Below, piece after piece: positions 33,230 to 46,594 of a stretch of 64,000 nt of DNA (the stretch's first letter is position 1; each line of letters begins with the position of its first letter). This DNA is from Sipunculus nudus (lineage: Eukaryota > Annelida > Sipuncula > Golfingiida > Sipunculidae). Under the pieces are notes generated by a model that saw only the letters and a program-made list of their open reading frames with translations, did not search any database and was not told where the DNA came from. Position numbers and translations under genes: made by a program. The stretch is from contig CM049315.1 in the NCBI GenBank assembly GCA_026874595.1, positions 19,177,664-19,241,663 of the forward strand, written 5' to 3'.

Positions 33230-33960
33230 ACCTGTAACTGTAAGTTTGGTGACTGTACCAACAATTTTTTTGAGTTTTTGCTGTAATTTCATTTTAACAT
33301 TATCGCTGCTGTGACCTTGAGAAAATGTATCACGGTCATCCATGTTCAAATTTGACCTAGCTGTTGAAAAAAATATTGTGGGTTTGGTGACTGTATCTCA
33401 AATTCTTACAAAGTTATTCCGTTTAAACATCCTTTTAGCAAGAAAACAACATAAGGTGGCGCCATCTGTCTTCTGCAGAAAACAATGCTATCAAAGATCT
33501 TATGTCAATTTGATTTTTGGACCAATCCGTGCATCCCTCAGTGAGATATTAAAGTTAACATCATTTCAGCGTTATCGCCTCTGTGACCTTGAAAAATGCA
33601 TCAAGGTCATCAATATTCGATTTTTGCCAAGCCCTTGATAAGATGCATCTAAGCTGTAGGTTTGGTGACTGTACCACAAATTCTTTTTGAGTTATTGCCC
33701 TAATATCATTTTAGCATAATCGCTGCTGTGACCTTGAAAAAATGCATCAAGGTCATCCATGTTCGAACTTGACCTAGCCGTTGATAAGATGCATCAAACC
33801 TGTACGTGGGTGTGGTAACTGTACCTCAAATTCTTACAAAGTTTTTGCGTAAACATCATTTTAACAAGAAAACGACACAGGGTGGCGCCACCTGTCTTCT
33901 GCAAAAGTTGGATCATTCCATGTATCCCTTATTGAGATATTAATGATTTTGTGTGATTTT
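33230..33960 (+). repeat. tandem repeat family H
   Basis: Diverged monomers sharing CTGTGACCTTGAAAAAATGC, ATCAAGGTCATC and a palindrome near GGTGGCGCCA[CT]CTGTCTTCTGC (exact palindrome at 33881-33892). Confidence 0.7.
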
Positions 33961-34441
33961 CACCATATATGGCAATGTTACAACGGAACATTTTCATCAA
34001 AACATTTTTAAAACACTTGTAAAACATTTTCAAAAACAGCGCATAAATTTTATAACAAAACATTTTTTTAAACATTTATAAAACATTTTTTAACATTTTT
34101 CTCATAGAGCGCATAAATGGGTTCCCAAAACTTTTTTTAAACATTTTAAAAACAATTTTAAAAGGTTTTTTAAATGTTGATGAAAAATGTTTACTTGAAA
34201 CATTTATGAGACATATTAAAATTGTACAAGATGTAATATGACTTAAATAACCCAATCCCATTTCAGGGATTTTCGTGACCGCGTCATCCGTCAATGCCTA
34301 AGGTATACTTGTGAATGAAATAGTTAAAAATGTTTAAAAAATGTTAACAAATACAGCAAAAAAAATTAAATTTGTTTTTAAATGTTGATAAAAAATGTTT
34401 ACTTGAATTATTTATAAGACATATTTAGATTGTACAAGATG

Positions 34442-34442
<1 letters not shown>
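33961..34442. repeat. AACATTTT-rich low-complexity region with a short duplication
   Basis: Many AACATTTT and AAATGTTT motifs in both orientations. A ~60-bp segment with AAAAATGTTTACTTGAA is duplicated at about 34185 and 34390. Confidence 0.6.
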
Positions 34443-34502
<60 letters not shown>

Positions 34503-34629
34503 TATATATACATATATATATATATACACACATATATATATGCATATATATATTTATTATGTGTAATATTAATATATATTTAAATATAAAATTTTTTATT
34601 TGTGTAAATATGTTACATACAAAGGAACT

Positions 34630-34678
<49 letters not shown>
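34443..34678. repeat. (TA)n microsatellites
   Basis: Two long TA tracts separated by AT-rich sequence. The translated frame over them is an artefact. Confidence 0.9.
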
Positions 34679-34681
<3 letters not shown>

Positions 34682-35111
34682 AATATCACAGTATAGTATA
34701 TTTTATTAATAAAATTGGCATCTTCAGATCTGAAGTTTAAAAGAGTGAAATAATCATTTTATATTAAAACAAAATTCTGCTTCTCGTTCCATATTTAAAC
34801 TTGAATCCAGTATCAGTTTGTTCAGATTAAATTATAACTTTAGAAATTAAGCTTTATAAAAAAAAAACAATAATAAAACTGGGCAATAAGTGTCAAAAAG
34901 TACAGCATCTTCATATTATGCTGATAATGTGGTCCTGTGCACTACAACTTTCAGTATGTAACTTATCATATAACCCTCCAGCGAACTCATGTGTTTTTAC
35001 GGATTGCGGCTAAATTGGATCGACCAGAGTTACTGTGTCTGTAGAGACCACATTTTGGCGGGAAATTCAGCATACCAGACTAAACAGTTGAAGCGGAGGG
35101 TCTGAGTGTTG
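34679..35111. other. spacer, nothing recognised
   Basis: Mixed-composition sequence with no coding signal. Confidence 0.4.
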
Positions 35112-35119
35112 AAGCTAGT

Positions 35120-35434
35120 CAGGGGCGTCAATATAGGGGGGATGGGGGGTATATATACCCCCCACTTTTTGGCAAGGGGGGATGGCCAATGTAATCATCC
35201 CCCCACTTTTCAGAGAATAATATTATAATATTGCAAATGAAATATATTAAAAAATAGAATTCAAGACTTTGGATCCATTTACTAAAAAATGTTATATCTA
35301 AACCTTGCTTTGAATTACAAAATAACTTATTTTCTATTACAATATAATAATTATTTGAAATATGATTAGGTATATATAGATATGTATATATATATTATAT
35401 ATAATATATATAAATATATATATCATATAAATAG

Positions 35435-35477
<43 letters not shown>

Positions 35478-35580
35478 GAATATGTCACTCAGAGACGCTG
35501 AAAAAGGTATGTGTGGGTGTGTGTATTTAAATATACAAAGTCATCCCCCCCCCACCCTGGAAGAAAAATTGACGCCACTG
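35120..35580 (+). mobile_element. short hAT-like MITE
   Basis: Ends CAGGGGCGTCAAT and ATTGACGCCACTG are inverted repeats with one mismatch. The flanks AAGCTAGT (35112-35119) and AAGCTATT (35581-35588) form an 8-bp duplication with one change. Eight-bp duplications and CAGNGGCG-type ends are characteristic of hAT elements. The 461-bp interior has C-run blocks next to both ends and a TA tract; no transposase. Confidence 0.8.
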
Positions 35581-35588
35581 AAGCTATT

Positions 35589-36124
35589 GTGAGTTTCTTT
35601 CATTTATCTTTTCCTCTAATTTTCATTTATATTCATAATTTATAATTTCCAAATAGCTAATAAGCAGCAGAACCATTGGTACATTTGTTTATTAAAACTT
35701 ATTGTGCCATGATGCAAGCAGCTTAAAACAAGGTTTCAATTCAGTTGGAGAGGGGTGACAGCCGTCCAACCTGTATGCAATATCATGACCACAACTGATT
35801 CTGCTGTACAAGAAATTTCAAATAAACACATATTTATTTATTTAGGGTAGAAAGTATAGAAGTAATAATGACACAAAGGCACATACTCATAGGAAGATGT
35901 TTCTTTTGCTTATATCAGTATATGTATAATTGCATGATCATTTATATAATTTATTATTTATAATATAAACATATATAGCAACATCATCAGCATTTCCCAG
36001 GTCATTTTTATAATCAAGTTTACTAAATTTTTATTCAAATTGGTTGTTTTATATATATCTTGTTATTGTGTGTTACTCACTTTCTATATATATCTATGTA
36101 AACTTTCTCTCCTCTTCCCCCCCC

Positions 36125-36167
<43 letters not shown>

Positions 36168-36965
36168 CATACATATATACATAAGGCCAAAACAGGTTTC
36201 ACTGGAAAAATGTTTCCTTAATCATTTGTGAAAAAAATCATATATATATATACATATTATATATTATATATTTATGTATATATACATAATAAAAGAAAAA
36301 TATTGTATTGGCAACTAAGATATCCCTGAAACAATATACCGATATCACTTGATATATATATATAGAAAAATGATATGTATTTACTTAAGATAATGTACTA
36401 TTAAAGTATTTTTAAACTTGTAACGCAAATAATATTATGGTTTTCTTTATGTTTTCTGAGTAAAGGGAACATTCTCTCTGAAAACCAAAAATGTGTTTGG
36501 GAACATTTAAATGTGTAAGACAGGTAGTAGCAGACTGCGACTGAAACTTCTAGAACGATCACTATATACGACGTAATTATAATATATAGCTGACATTGTA
36601 TATATATTAGGATTATATGTATATTGGAACATTTTATATCTGGTAACCTTTAAATTAATTAATTGTAGAGAGCCGTGAAAACAAAAATTCTACGGTATAT
36701 ACCGGACCCTTGGTTTTCGTTCCTTTATGTCCTTGTAATTTTATCTTGATTCTTTACGGAGTCATACCAGGGCTGCCGCAGCAAACGTAACTCTTAGCAA
36801 GTCGGTTAACATTTTAAAAGGTATAAGTACAGGCGAGGCTTATATAGTAGCCAGCAGCTCTCCATATCTTAAATGGCAGTATAATCATGTTTTGACATAT
36901 TAATAATTATCATTCTAAATTTGGACATATCTTTTGGTTTCCTTTCCATATATAGGATTTGCCAG
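35589..36965. other. AT-rich spacer with CT/TA microsatellites
   Basis: A (CT)n-(TA)n microsatellite lies at 36118-36170, with other TA-rich tracts at about 36240 and 36350. No gene recognised. Confidence 0.5.
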
Positions 36966-37275
36966 TTTTTGACCACTTGACAAGTGATTTGCGACTCGTC
37001 TAGTGGTCAATTACGAGTCGCGAACGTGCAAAAACCGAGTCGGAACCAGTCGTAAAGAAGCAAATACGAGTTACCACATTACAAGTACTGCTCGTCGAGT
37101 GGTCAATAACGACTCGTCCTTTTTTCCTTTACCAGTCGAGAACGTGTAAAAACGAGTCGGAACCAGTCATCAAGATGCAAATACGAGTTACCACATTACA
37201 AGTACTGATCGTTGTGTGGTCAATAATGACCCGTCATTTTGTTATTTACGAGTCGTGAACGTCTATTAACGAGTC
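36966..37275 (+). repeat. ~119-bp tandem repeat with ACGAGTC/GACTCGT motifs
   Basis: About two and a half units; AAATACGAGTTACCACATTA recurs at a period of about 119. Each unit contains several ACGAGTC or GACTCGT heptamers in both orientations. Confidence 0.7.
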
Positions 37276-38237
37276 AAAAATAGTCTGGTGAAATGGTTAT
37301 AATAGCGACTTGCGAAGAGTCTTCAGTACACAAGAGAATCGTCAGTATACACAATAGTCCGTGCATGATTTTAACGAGAAAAAAAATGATATTGTAGGTT
37401 ATATTGTGCAGATTATAACAGCGAGTAGTTATTTATTATTTGAGAGTTATCAAGATACAAAGCAAAAGTGAGAAAAAGATCAATTCCAATTCAGTTAAAA
37501 CAATTTATTCAGTTCAAGTTCAGCTCACAGTTCTGAAAGTTGCCCATCATTTGAATAAAAGAGACTTCATAATGGTCAATATGCTGCAGGGATGTGTGTA
37601 ATTACAGGTGATAACTGTTATATTAACTTAAAATCATGTCCTATTACTCTTACTATTACCATATTATGTTGTCGACATGGTTGTTTACTTTGCAAAATAA
37701 ACATGAACACCAGTACATTAGTGGTCCAACTGGACAATTGGGTATGTGAATTTTCTTCGCCGACCAATCTTTCCTTTTACAATGTATCTAACATATTACT
37801 GAAACTAAATACTAGAATAAATTTGTTTTAAAAATATCCATTAATGAAATAAATAGGAATGAAAATTTACGGTAAGCGACAGAACATAAAATTTCTGTTA
37901 CAAATTGGGTCCAATATTTAATGAAGTGCAACTTTTTTATGAATGTCCGATCACTTTATGCATGAGGCTATATAAGCAGACAGACAAGATAAAATCTACC
38001 GGATAATTATTCAATGAGGTAACTTCCTAAATATGGATAAAGGTCCATCTCAATTTAACGTGCATATGAAGTGATTTTTCTTTCACTTGATTAGTTATAT
38101 TATATAATAAAAAACATAATGCAAACATTCCTTTCGTCTAATGGGGAAAAAATAGTACTCATAAGTGTAGGCACCTGAATACTACCAGATCTCCTGCTCA
38201 GTTACACATTTATGTATTTAGTGTATTAGCAGTTTCA

Positions 38238-38289
<52 letters not shown>

Positions 38290-38584
38290 ACCTGCAGAGA
38301 TAATGTTAACATGTCATAATAACATAAAGTTCAAGCTTTATAAAGTAACATTGACGGTAATATAGATTTACATTCGCTGTATAACAGTGCTAACGATGGT
38401 GTAGCTCAAACAAGAATATTACAATCTATATTACTGTATACTTTTGCTGGATCGATGTGCTTGGACAAAGCGTTACAGTTATCAGTGGTCCTGATTACTT
38501 AAGGAACAGGACAGAACACGTAATAGCCATGAGGTAGCAAACTATTTCAAATACTCTCCTGGTTTGTGAGGACTTAACACTGTA
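37276..38584. other. AT-rich spacer with a (TA)n tract
   Basis: TA microsatellite at about 38240-38286. A 79-codon frame at 37592-37831 has no recognisable motif. Confidence 0.4.
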
Positions 38585-39073
38585 AACATGTGACCAACAT
38601 TGGCATAAAATTAGGTGATAATAGCTCCAGCCATTTCTGAAATTTAAATTTTAGTATGCTTTTTTGGACAGATGACGAAGTCCAACTTCCTGTAACTCGT
38701 CCAAAATCCCCGAATTGGAACCATTCAAATAAACACGAGGGAGATTGTTTCTAGGATAATTTCTGTGAAATATTGACCAATTTGGCTGGACGATTTCGGA
38801 GAAAAAGATTTTAAAGGGGTTTTAAGCTTTTCCCCTATAAATGACCAGCAAATTCCCTATAAAATCTAAGCAAATGCAGATAGCCAAGAAATAAAACAAA
38901 ATCCGATAGAGTTTTTTAGATGACTATTTTTTCTGCATAAAGTTAGGTGATGCTAGCTCTTTTAGCTAGCCATTTTAAAGACAGTCAGGGTTAACGTACA
39001 GAAGACGCAAGCCAGACGACGCACGACGCACGGCAGGAGATGCCGCACCATCGCATAAGCTCACAGGTTCCCT
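38585..39073 (+). repeat. family B fragment
   Basis: ACCAACATTGGCATAAAAT through the terminus AAGCTCACAGGTTCCCT before AAAAA. ACGACGCACGACGCAC-type sequence lies just upstream of the end. Confidence 0.7.
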
Positions 39074-42000
39074 AAAAATAAGGAAATGAAAGTAGATGGT
39101 ACCACCAAGTTGGACTGCAGCACCACCACGTGCTGGACTCACTATATCCCCTACAGCATCACCATAGAGCTGGACACTATATCCCCTGCCCACCACCATT
39201 GAGCTGGTCACTTTGTCCCCTGCAGCACCACCATAAAGCTTGTCACTATGTCCCCTGCAGCACCACCATAGAGCTGGACACTATATCCCCTGCCCACCAC
39301 CATAGAGCTGGTCACTTTGTCCCCTGCAGCACCACCATAGAGCTAGTCACTATGTCCCCTGCAGCACCACCATAGAGCTGGTTATTATATCTCCTGTAGG
39401 AGCACCATAGGGTTGGTCAATATATCCCCTGTAGCAGCACCATGGAGGTGGCAACTATACTATACCAACTATACCCCTTCAGTATCTCCATTCAGCTGGA
39501 CACTATACCCCTTCAGGATCACAATAGAGCTGGTCATTATATCATCTGTAGCACCACAACAATGCTAGACACCATACAACTGTTCATTATATCGACTGCA
39601 GCAATACAACACAAAGCTAGACGCTACATCCCCTGGAGCACCTTCACCACAGGGCTGATCACTCTATCCCCTGTAGGACCACCATCGAGCTGGTCACCAT
39701 ATCCCCTGCAAATGTAATCATAGTTTTATTATTTTTCTCTCAGCACCATCATAGAGCTATTCACTATAACCCCTGTAGCACCACCATAGAGCTGGTCACT
39801 ATAACCCTTGCAGCATTTTCACAGAGCTGGTCACCATATCCCCTGCAAATGTGATCATTGGTTTCATTAACATATCCTTTGGGGCACCAACATAGAGCTG
39901 GTCACTGTATCCCTTGTAGCACCACCATAGAGCTGGTCACTATATCCCTTGTAGCACCACCATAGAGCTGTTCGCTATATCCCCTGTAGCAACACCATAC
40001 AGCTGGTCACCATATCCCCTGCACATGTAATCATAGATTTATAATATCCCTTGTAGAACCGCCATAGAGCTGGTCCATATGCCCCCTGTAGCACTACCAA
40101 AGAGCTGTTCACTATATCCCCTGTAGCACTACCATAGAGCTGGTCACAATATCCCCTGCAAATGTAATCATATATTTGTTTATTATAGCCCGTAGGGCAC
40201 CAACATCGAGCTGGGCACTATATCCCCTGCAAATGTTATCATATATTTAATTATTATATCCCTTGGGTCACCAACATGGAGCTGGACACTATATCCCCTG
40301 CAAATGTAATCATATATTTAATTATTATATCCCTTGTAGTACCACAATAGAGCTGGTCACTATATCCCCTGTAGCACCACCATAGAGCTGGTCACCATAT
40401 CCCCTGCAAATGTGATCATAGGTTTCATTAATATATCCTTTGGGGCACCAACATAGAGCTGGTCACTATATCCCTTGTAGCACCACCATAGAGCTGTTCA
40501 CTATATCCCCTGTAGCAACATGATACAGCTGGTCACTATAACCCCTGTAGAACCATTATGGAGATGGTCACTATGCCCTCTGTAGCACTACCATAGAGCT
40601 GGTCACTATATCCCATGTAGCACTACAATAGAGCTTGTCACTATATCCCCTGCAAATGTATTCATATATATTTGAAAACTATATCCCTTGTAGTACCAAC
40701 ATAGAGCTGGTCACTATATCCCGTATAGCACTACCATATAGCTGGTAACAATATCCCCTGCAAATGTAATCATATATTTGTTTATTATAGCCCTTAGGGC
40801 ACCAACATCGAGCTGGGCACTACATCCCCTGCAAATGTAATCATATATTTAATTATTATATCCCTTGGGTCACCAACATGGAGCTGGTCACTATATCCCC
40901 TGTAAATGTAATCATAGATTTATCATATACCTTGTAGAGCCATCTTAGAGCTGGTCACTATGCCCCCTGTAGCACTACCATAGAGCTGTTCACTATATCC
41001 CCTGCAAATGTTATCATATATTTAATTATTATATCCCCTGTAGCCCCACCATAGAGCTGGTCACTAGAACCCTTGTAGCATTTTCACAGAGCTGGTCACC
41101 ATATCCCCTGCAAATGTGATCATAGGTTTCATTAATATATCCTTTGGGGCACCAACATAGAGCTGGTCACTATATCCCTTGTAGCACCACCATAGAGCTG
41201 GTCACTATATCCCTTGTAGCACCAACATAGAGCTGTTCACTATATCCCCTGTAGCAACACCATACAGCTGGTCACTATTACCCCTGTAGAACCATCATAG
41301 AGCTGGTCACTATGCCCCCTGTAGCACTACCATAGAGCTGTTCACTATATCCCCTGCAAATGTAATCATATATTTGTTTATTATAGCCCTTAGGGCACCA
41401 ACATGGAGCTGGTCACTATATCCCCTGCAAATGTAATAATATATTTAATTATTATATCCCTTGTAGTACCACCATAGAGCTGGTCACTTTATTGTCTGCA
41501 ACACCATCATGGAGCTGCTCACTATATCCCCTGCAAATGTAACCATATTTGATTATTATGTGTCTTGGGGCACCGACATAGAGCTGGTCATTATATCCTC
41601 AGTGTCATCACAAAGAGCTGGTCAACATATCCCCTGTAGCACCACCATAGAGCTGGTCACCTTATCCCCTGTAGCACCACCATAGAGCTGGTCAACGCAT
41701 CTCTGTAGCACCACCGTTGAGCTGGTCACCATATTCCCTGTAGTACCACCAAAGAGCTGGTCAACACATCCCCTGTAGCTCCACCATTGAGCTGGTCACC
41801 ATATTCCCTGTAGTACCACCATAGAGCTGGTCAATATATATCCTGCAGCACAACAATAGAACTTGTCACTATATCCCTTGCACACCTCTATAGAGCTGGT
41901 CACTATATCTCCTGTAGCACCACCATTGAGCTGGTCACCGTATCCCCTGCAAATGTGATCAAAGATTTATTATATCCCTTGTAGCACTTTCATAGAGCTG

Positions 42001-43712
42001 GTCACTATATCCCTTACAGCACCACCATAGAGCTGGTCACTTTATTGTCTGCAGCACCATCATGGAGCTGCTCACTATATCTCTGCAAATGTAACCATAT
42101 TTGATTATTATATGTCTTGGGGCACCTACATAGAGCTGGTCATTATATCCTCAGTGTCACCACAAAGAGCTGGTCAACACATCCTCTGTAGCACCACCAT
42201 TGAGCTGGTCACCATATTCCCTTTAGTACCACCAAAGAGCTGGTCAACACATCCCCTGTAGCTCCACCATTGAGCTGGTCACCATATTCCTTGTAGTACC
42301 ACCATAGAGCTGGTCAATATATATCCTGCAGCACCACAATAGAACTTGTCACTATATCCCTTGCACACTTCTATAGAGCTGGTCACTATATCTCTTGTAG
42401 CAGCACTATATAGCTTGTCATTATGTCCTTTGCAGCACCAACACAGAGCTGGTGACTATATCCCCTGTAGCACCACAATAGAGCTGGTCATTATATCTCC
42501 TGCAGCACCATTGAGCTGGACATTATACCCCTGCAGTATCTCCATTCAGCTGGACACTATACCCCTGCAGTATCACCATAGAGCTGGTCAATTTATCCCC
42601 TGCAGCACCACCATTCAGCTGGACACTATACCCCTTCAGTATCAAAATAGAGCTAGTCATTATATCATCTGCAGTACATCGACAATCATAAACACTATAT
42701 CCCCTGCAGCACCATCATGGCCTGGTCACCATGTCCCCTGCAAATATAATCATAGACTTGATAATTACATCCCTAGCAGCACCACCATACAGCTGTTCAC
42801 TAAATACCTATGCACCAAGAGAGAGCTGGTCACCATATCGCGTGCAAGTGTAATCATAGTTTCATTATATCCCCTGAAGCACCACCAAAGAGCTGGTCAC
42901 CATATTCCTTATAGTACCACCATAAACCTGGTCATTATATACCTTGCAGAACCACAGTCGAACTGGTCAACATATCCCCTGCAAAGGTAATGATAGTTTT
43001 ATTATATCCCTTGCAGCACAACCATACAGCTGGTCTGAATATCCCCTGAAGCACCACCATAGAGCTGGTCACTATATCCCCTGTATTACCTCCATAGAAT
43101 TGGTCACTATATCCCCAGTTGCATCACCAAAGAGCTAGTCACTTGCAGATGGAATTATATAATAGATTATTATATACCTTGGGGCACCAACATAGAGCTG
43201 GTCACTATATCCCCTGTAGCACCACCATAGAGCTGGTCACTATAACCCCTGTAGCACCACCATAGAGCTGGTCACCTACCAATTTAGTCATTGATTTGAT
43301 TATTATTCCTTGCAGCACCACCATAGAGCTGGTTGCTATATCCCTTGTAGCACCACTATAGTTCTTGTTACTATATCCCCTGCAGCACCACCATAGAGCT
43401 GGTCATTGTATTTGCTGTTGGAGCACCATAGAGTTGGTCACTATATCCCATTTAGCAGCACCATGGAGGTGGCCACTATATTCCCTGTGCACCACCATAC
43501 AGCTGGTCACTATACCCCTGCAGTATCTCCATTCAGCTGGACACTATACCCCTGCAGTATTTCCATAGAGCTGGCCATGATATCAACTGCAGCACCACAA
43601 CAATGTGAGATACTACATCCCTTGCAGCACCATCATGGTCTGGTCACCATATTCCCTGCAAATATTATAAAAAAATATCACATCTCTAGCTGGACCACCA
43701 TTGAGCTGGTCA

Positions 43713-44810
43713 CTATATCCCCTGCACACCACCTTAGAGCTGGTCCTATCTCCTGCAGCACCACAACAGAGCTGGTCACTTTATCCCCTGTAACATCCCC
43801 ATAGAATTGGTCACTATTTCCCAAGTAGCATCACCAAAGAGCTGGTCACCTGCAGATGGAATTATATAATAGATTATTATATACCTTGGGGCTCCAACAT
43901 GGAGCTGATCACTATATCCCCTGTAGCACAACCATAGAGCTAGTCAACTACCAATTTAGTCATAAAGATTTGATTATTATCCATTGCAGCACCACTATAG
44001 TTCTTGTCACTATATCCCCTGCACACCACCTTAGAGCTGGTCCTATCTCCTGCAGCACCACAACAGAGCTGGTCACTTTATCCCCTGTAACATCCCCATA
44101 GAATTGGTCACTATATCCCAAGTAGCATCACCAAAGAGCTGGTCACCTGCAGATGGAATTATATAATAGATTATTATATACCTTGGGGCTCCAACATGGA
44201 GCTGATCACTATATCCCCTGTAGCACAACCATAGAGCTAGTCAACTACCAATTTAGTCATAAAGATTTGATTATTATCCATTGCAGCACCACTATAGTTC
44301 TTGTCACTATATCCCCTGCACACCACCTTAGAGCTGGTCCTATCTCCTGCAGCACCACAACAGAGCTGGTCACTTTATCCCCTGTAACATCCCCATAGAA
44401 TTGGTCACTATATCCCAAGTAGCATCACCAAAGAGCTGGTCACCTGCAGATGGAATTATATAATAGATTATTATATACCTTGGGGCTCCAACATGGAGCT
44501 GATCACTATATCCCCTGTAGTACAACCATAGAGCTAGTCAACTACCAATTTAGTCATAAAGATTTGATTATTATCCATTGCAGCACCACTATAGTTCTTG
44601 TCACTATATCCCCTGCACACCACCTTAGAGCTGGTCCTATCTCCTGCAGCACCACAACAGAGCTGGTCACTTTATCCCCTGTAACATCCCCATAGAATTG
44701 GTCACTATATCCCAAGTAGCATCACCAAAGAGCTGGTCACCTGCAGATGGAATTATATAATAGATTATTATATACCTTCGGGCTCCAACATGGAGCTGAT
44801 CACTATATCC
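43713..44810 (+). repeat. 297-bp higher-order repeat, 3.7 copies
   Basis: Within the minisatellite, a 297-bp block repeats almost without change at 43713, 44010, 44307 and 44604. It includes GGAATTATATAATAGATTAT. The translated frames of three copies are identical. The last copy breaks off near 44808. This is the youngest part of the array. Confidence 0.9.
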
Positions 44811-46127
44811 ATTGCAGCACCACCATAGAGCTGGTTGCTATATCCATTGTAGCACCACTATAGTTCTTGTTACTATATCCCCTGCAGCACCACCATAGAG
44901 TTGGTCACTATATCCAATGTAGCAGCACAACGGAGGTGGCCACAATATTCCCTGTAGAACTGCTATAGAACTGGTCACTGTATCCCCTGTAGCAGCACCA
45001 GAGAGCTTGTCATTATGTCCTTTGCAGCATCAATATAGAGCTGGTGATTATATCCCCTGTAGCACCACCACAGAGCTGGTCATTATATCTCCTGCAGCAC
45101 CATTCAGCTGGACATTATACCCCTGCAGTATCTCCATTCAGCTGGACACTATACCCCTGCAGTACCACAATACATCTAGTCACAATATCACCTTCAGCAC
45201 CATCATGGAGGTAGGCACTATATACCTTGTAGCACTATTGCTAGAGCTGGTCACTATGTCCACTGTAACACCACCATACAGCTGGCCATTGTATTTTCAG
45301 CAGCTTCACTGTACAGCGGGTGACTGCTAGTCACTATGTGCCATGGAGCTCCACAAAAGTGCTGGTCACAATGTCCCCTGCAGCACTATCATGGACTCAG
45401 CTAGACACTATATCCCCTGCAGCCCCACCATAGAGCTGGTCATATCTCTTGCAACACCATTGAGCAGGACACTACCCCTGCAGTGTCTCCATTCAGCTGG
45501 ACACTATACCCCTTCAGTATCACAATAGAGCTGGTTTATTAAATCATCTGCAGCACCACCATTATCCTAAACACTACATCCCCTGCAGCACCATCATGGT
45601 CTGGTCACCATGTCCCCTGCAAATATAATTATAGACTTGATAATTACATCCCCTGCACACCATCATAGAGCTGGTCACTATATCTCCTGTAGCATCACCA
45701 TAGAGCTTGTCATTATATCTCCTGCAGCACCATTGAGCAGGACACTACCCCTGCAGTATCTCCATTCAGCTGGACACTATACCAATGCAGTATCACCATT
45801 CAGCTTGCCATTATATCCCCTGCCCCCCACCATTCAGCTTGAGACTATACCCCTTCAGTATCACAATAGTGCTGGTCATTATATCATCTGCAGCATCTCC
45901 ACTATCCTAAACACTACATCCCCTGCAGCACCATCATGGTCTGGTCACCATGTCCCCTCCAAATATAATTATAGACTTGATAATTACATCCCCTGCACAC
46001 CATCATAGAGCTGGTCACTATATTCCCTGCACACCACCAAAGAGCTGGTCATTATATCTCCTGCAGCATTACAACAGAGTTGGTTACTATATCCACTGTA
46101 ACAGCACCATAGAGGTGGTCACTACCA

Positions 46128-46594
46128 CTAATATATTTTCAGGATTGGGAATTCCGTTTCGGTCTGTCAGTTCCGCGATTCCGTCTGCGATCGCGGGAAA
46201 TCACTGTCTCTACGATCTACTGTCAGAAGGGCTCTCATATATTGATTCTTAATTCCCTTAATTCCATAATTGATTCCCTTAAAATTCCTGTGTTAATGAC
46301 AAGGGCAAACCTTTTCTTATCAATTATTTAACTATGTGCGCATGTAAATCTGATGTATAAATGATAAATATAAACGAAAACAAAGCACTGTAATGTTCTT
46401 TATTGAGTGTACATTACCACCATACGGACATGATCACGCCGTCAAGTTCGACCGACATAATAATACTGATTGTCATAAAATATCCCTGGCGGCCCTGAGG
46501 ACGCTGAAAACTTATACCCTTGTATAAGACGGCCCCCCTTCTTTGCAAAATATTTTTAGGATAAAATGTGTCGTCCTGTACACAAACAAATACG
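46128..46594. other. unique interruption in the minisatellite
   Basis: About 467 bp without the 35-bp unit. It includes GGGAATTCCGTTTCGG, GCGATCGCGGGAAA and ATAAGACGGCCCCCC. Probably an inserted element, but no inverted ends or target duplication were established. Confidence 0.6.

Noticed and set aside
34408-34689. 93-codon Tyr/Ile ORF over a TA tract
   Set aside because: Microsatellite translation.
42346-42990. 214-codon ORF and similar ORFs in the minisatellite as genes
   Set aside because: They are translations of the 35-bp unit in rotating frames; no conserved start, end or domain.
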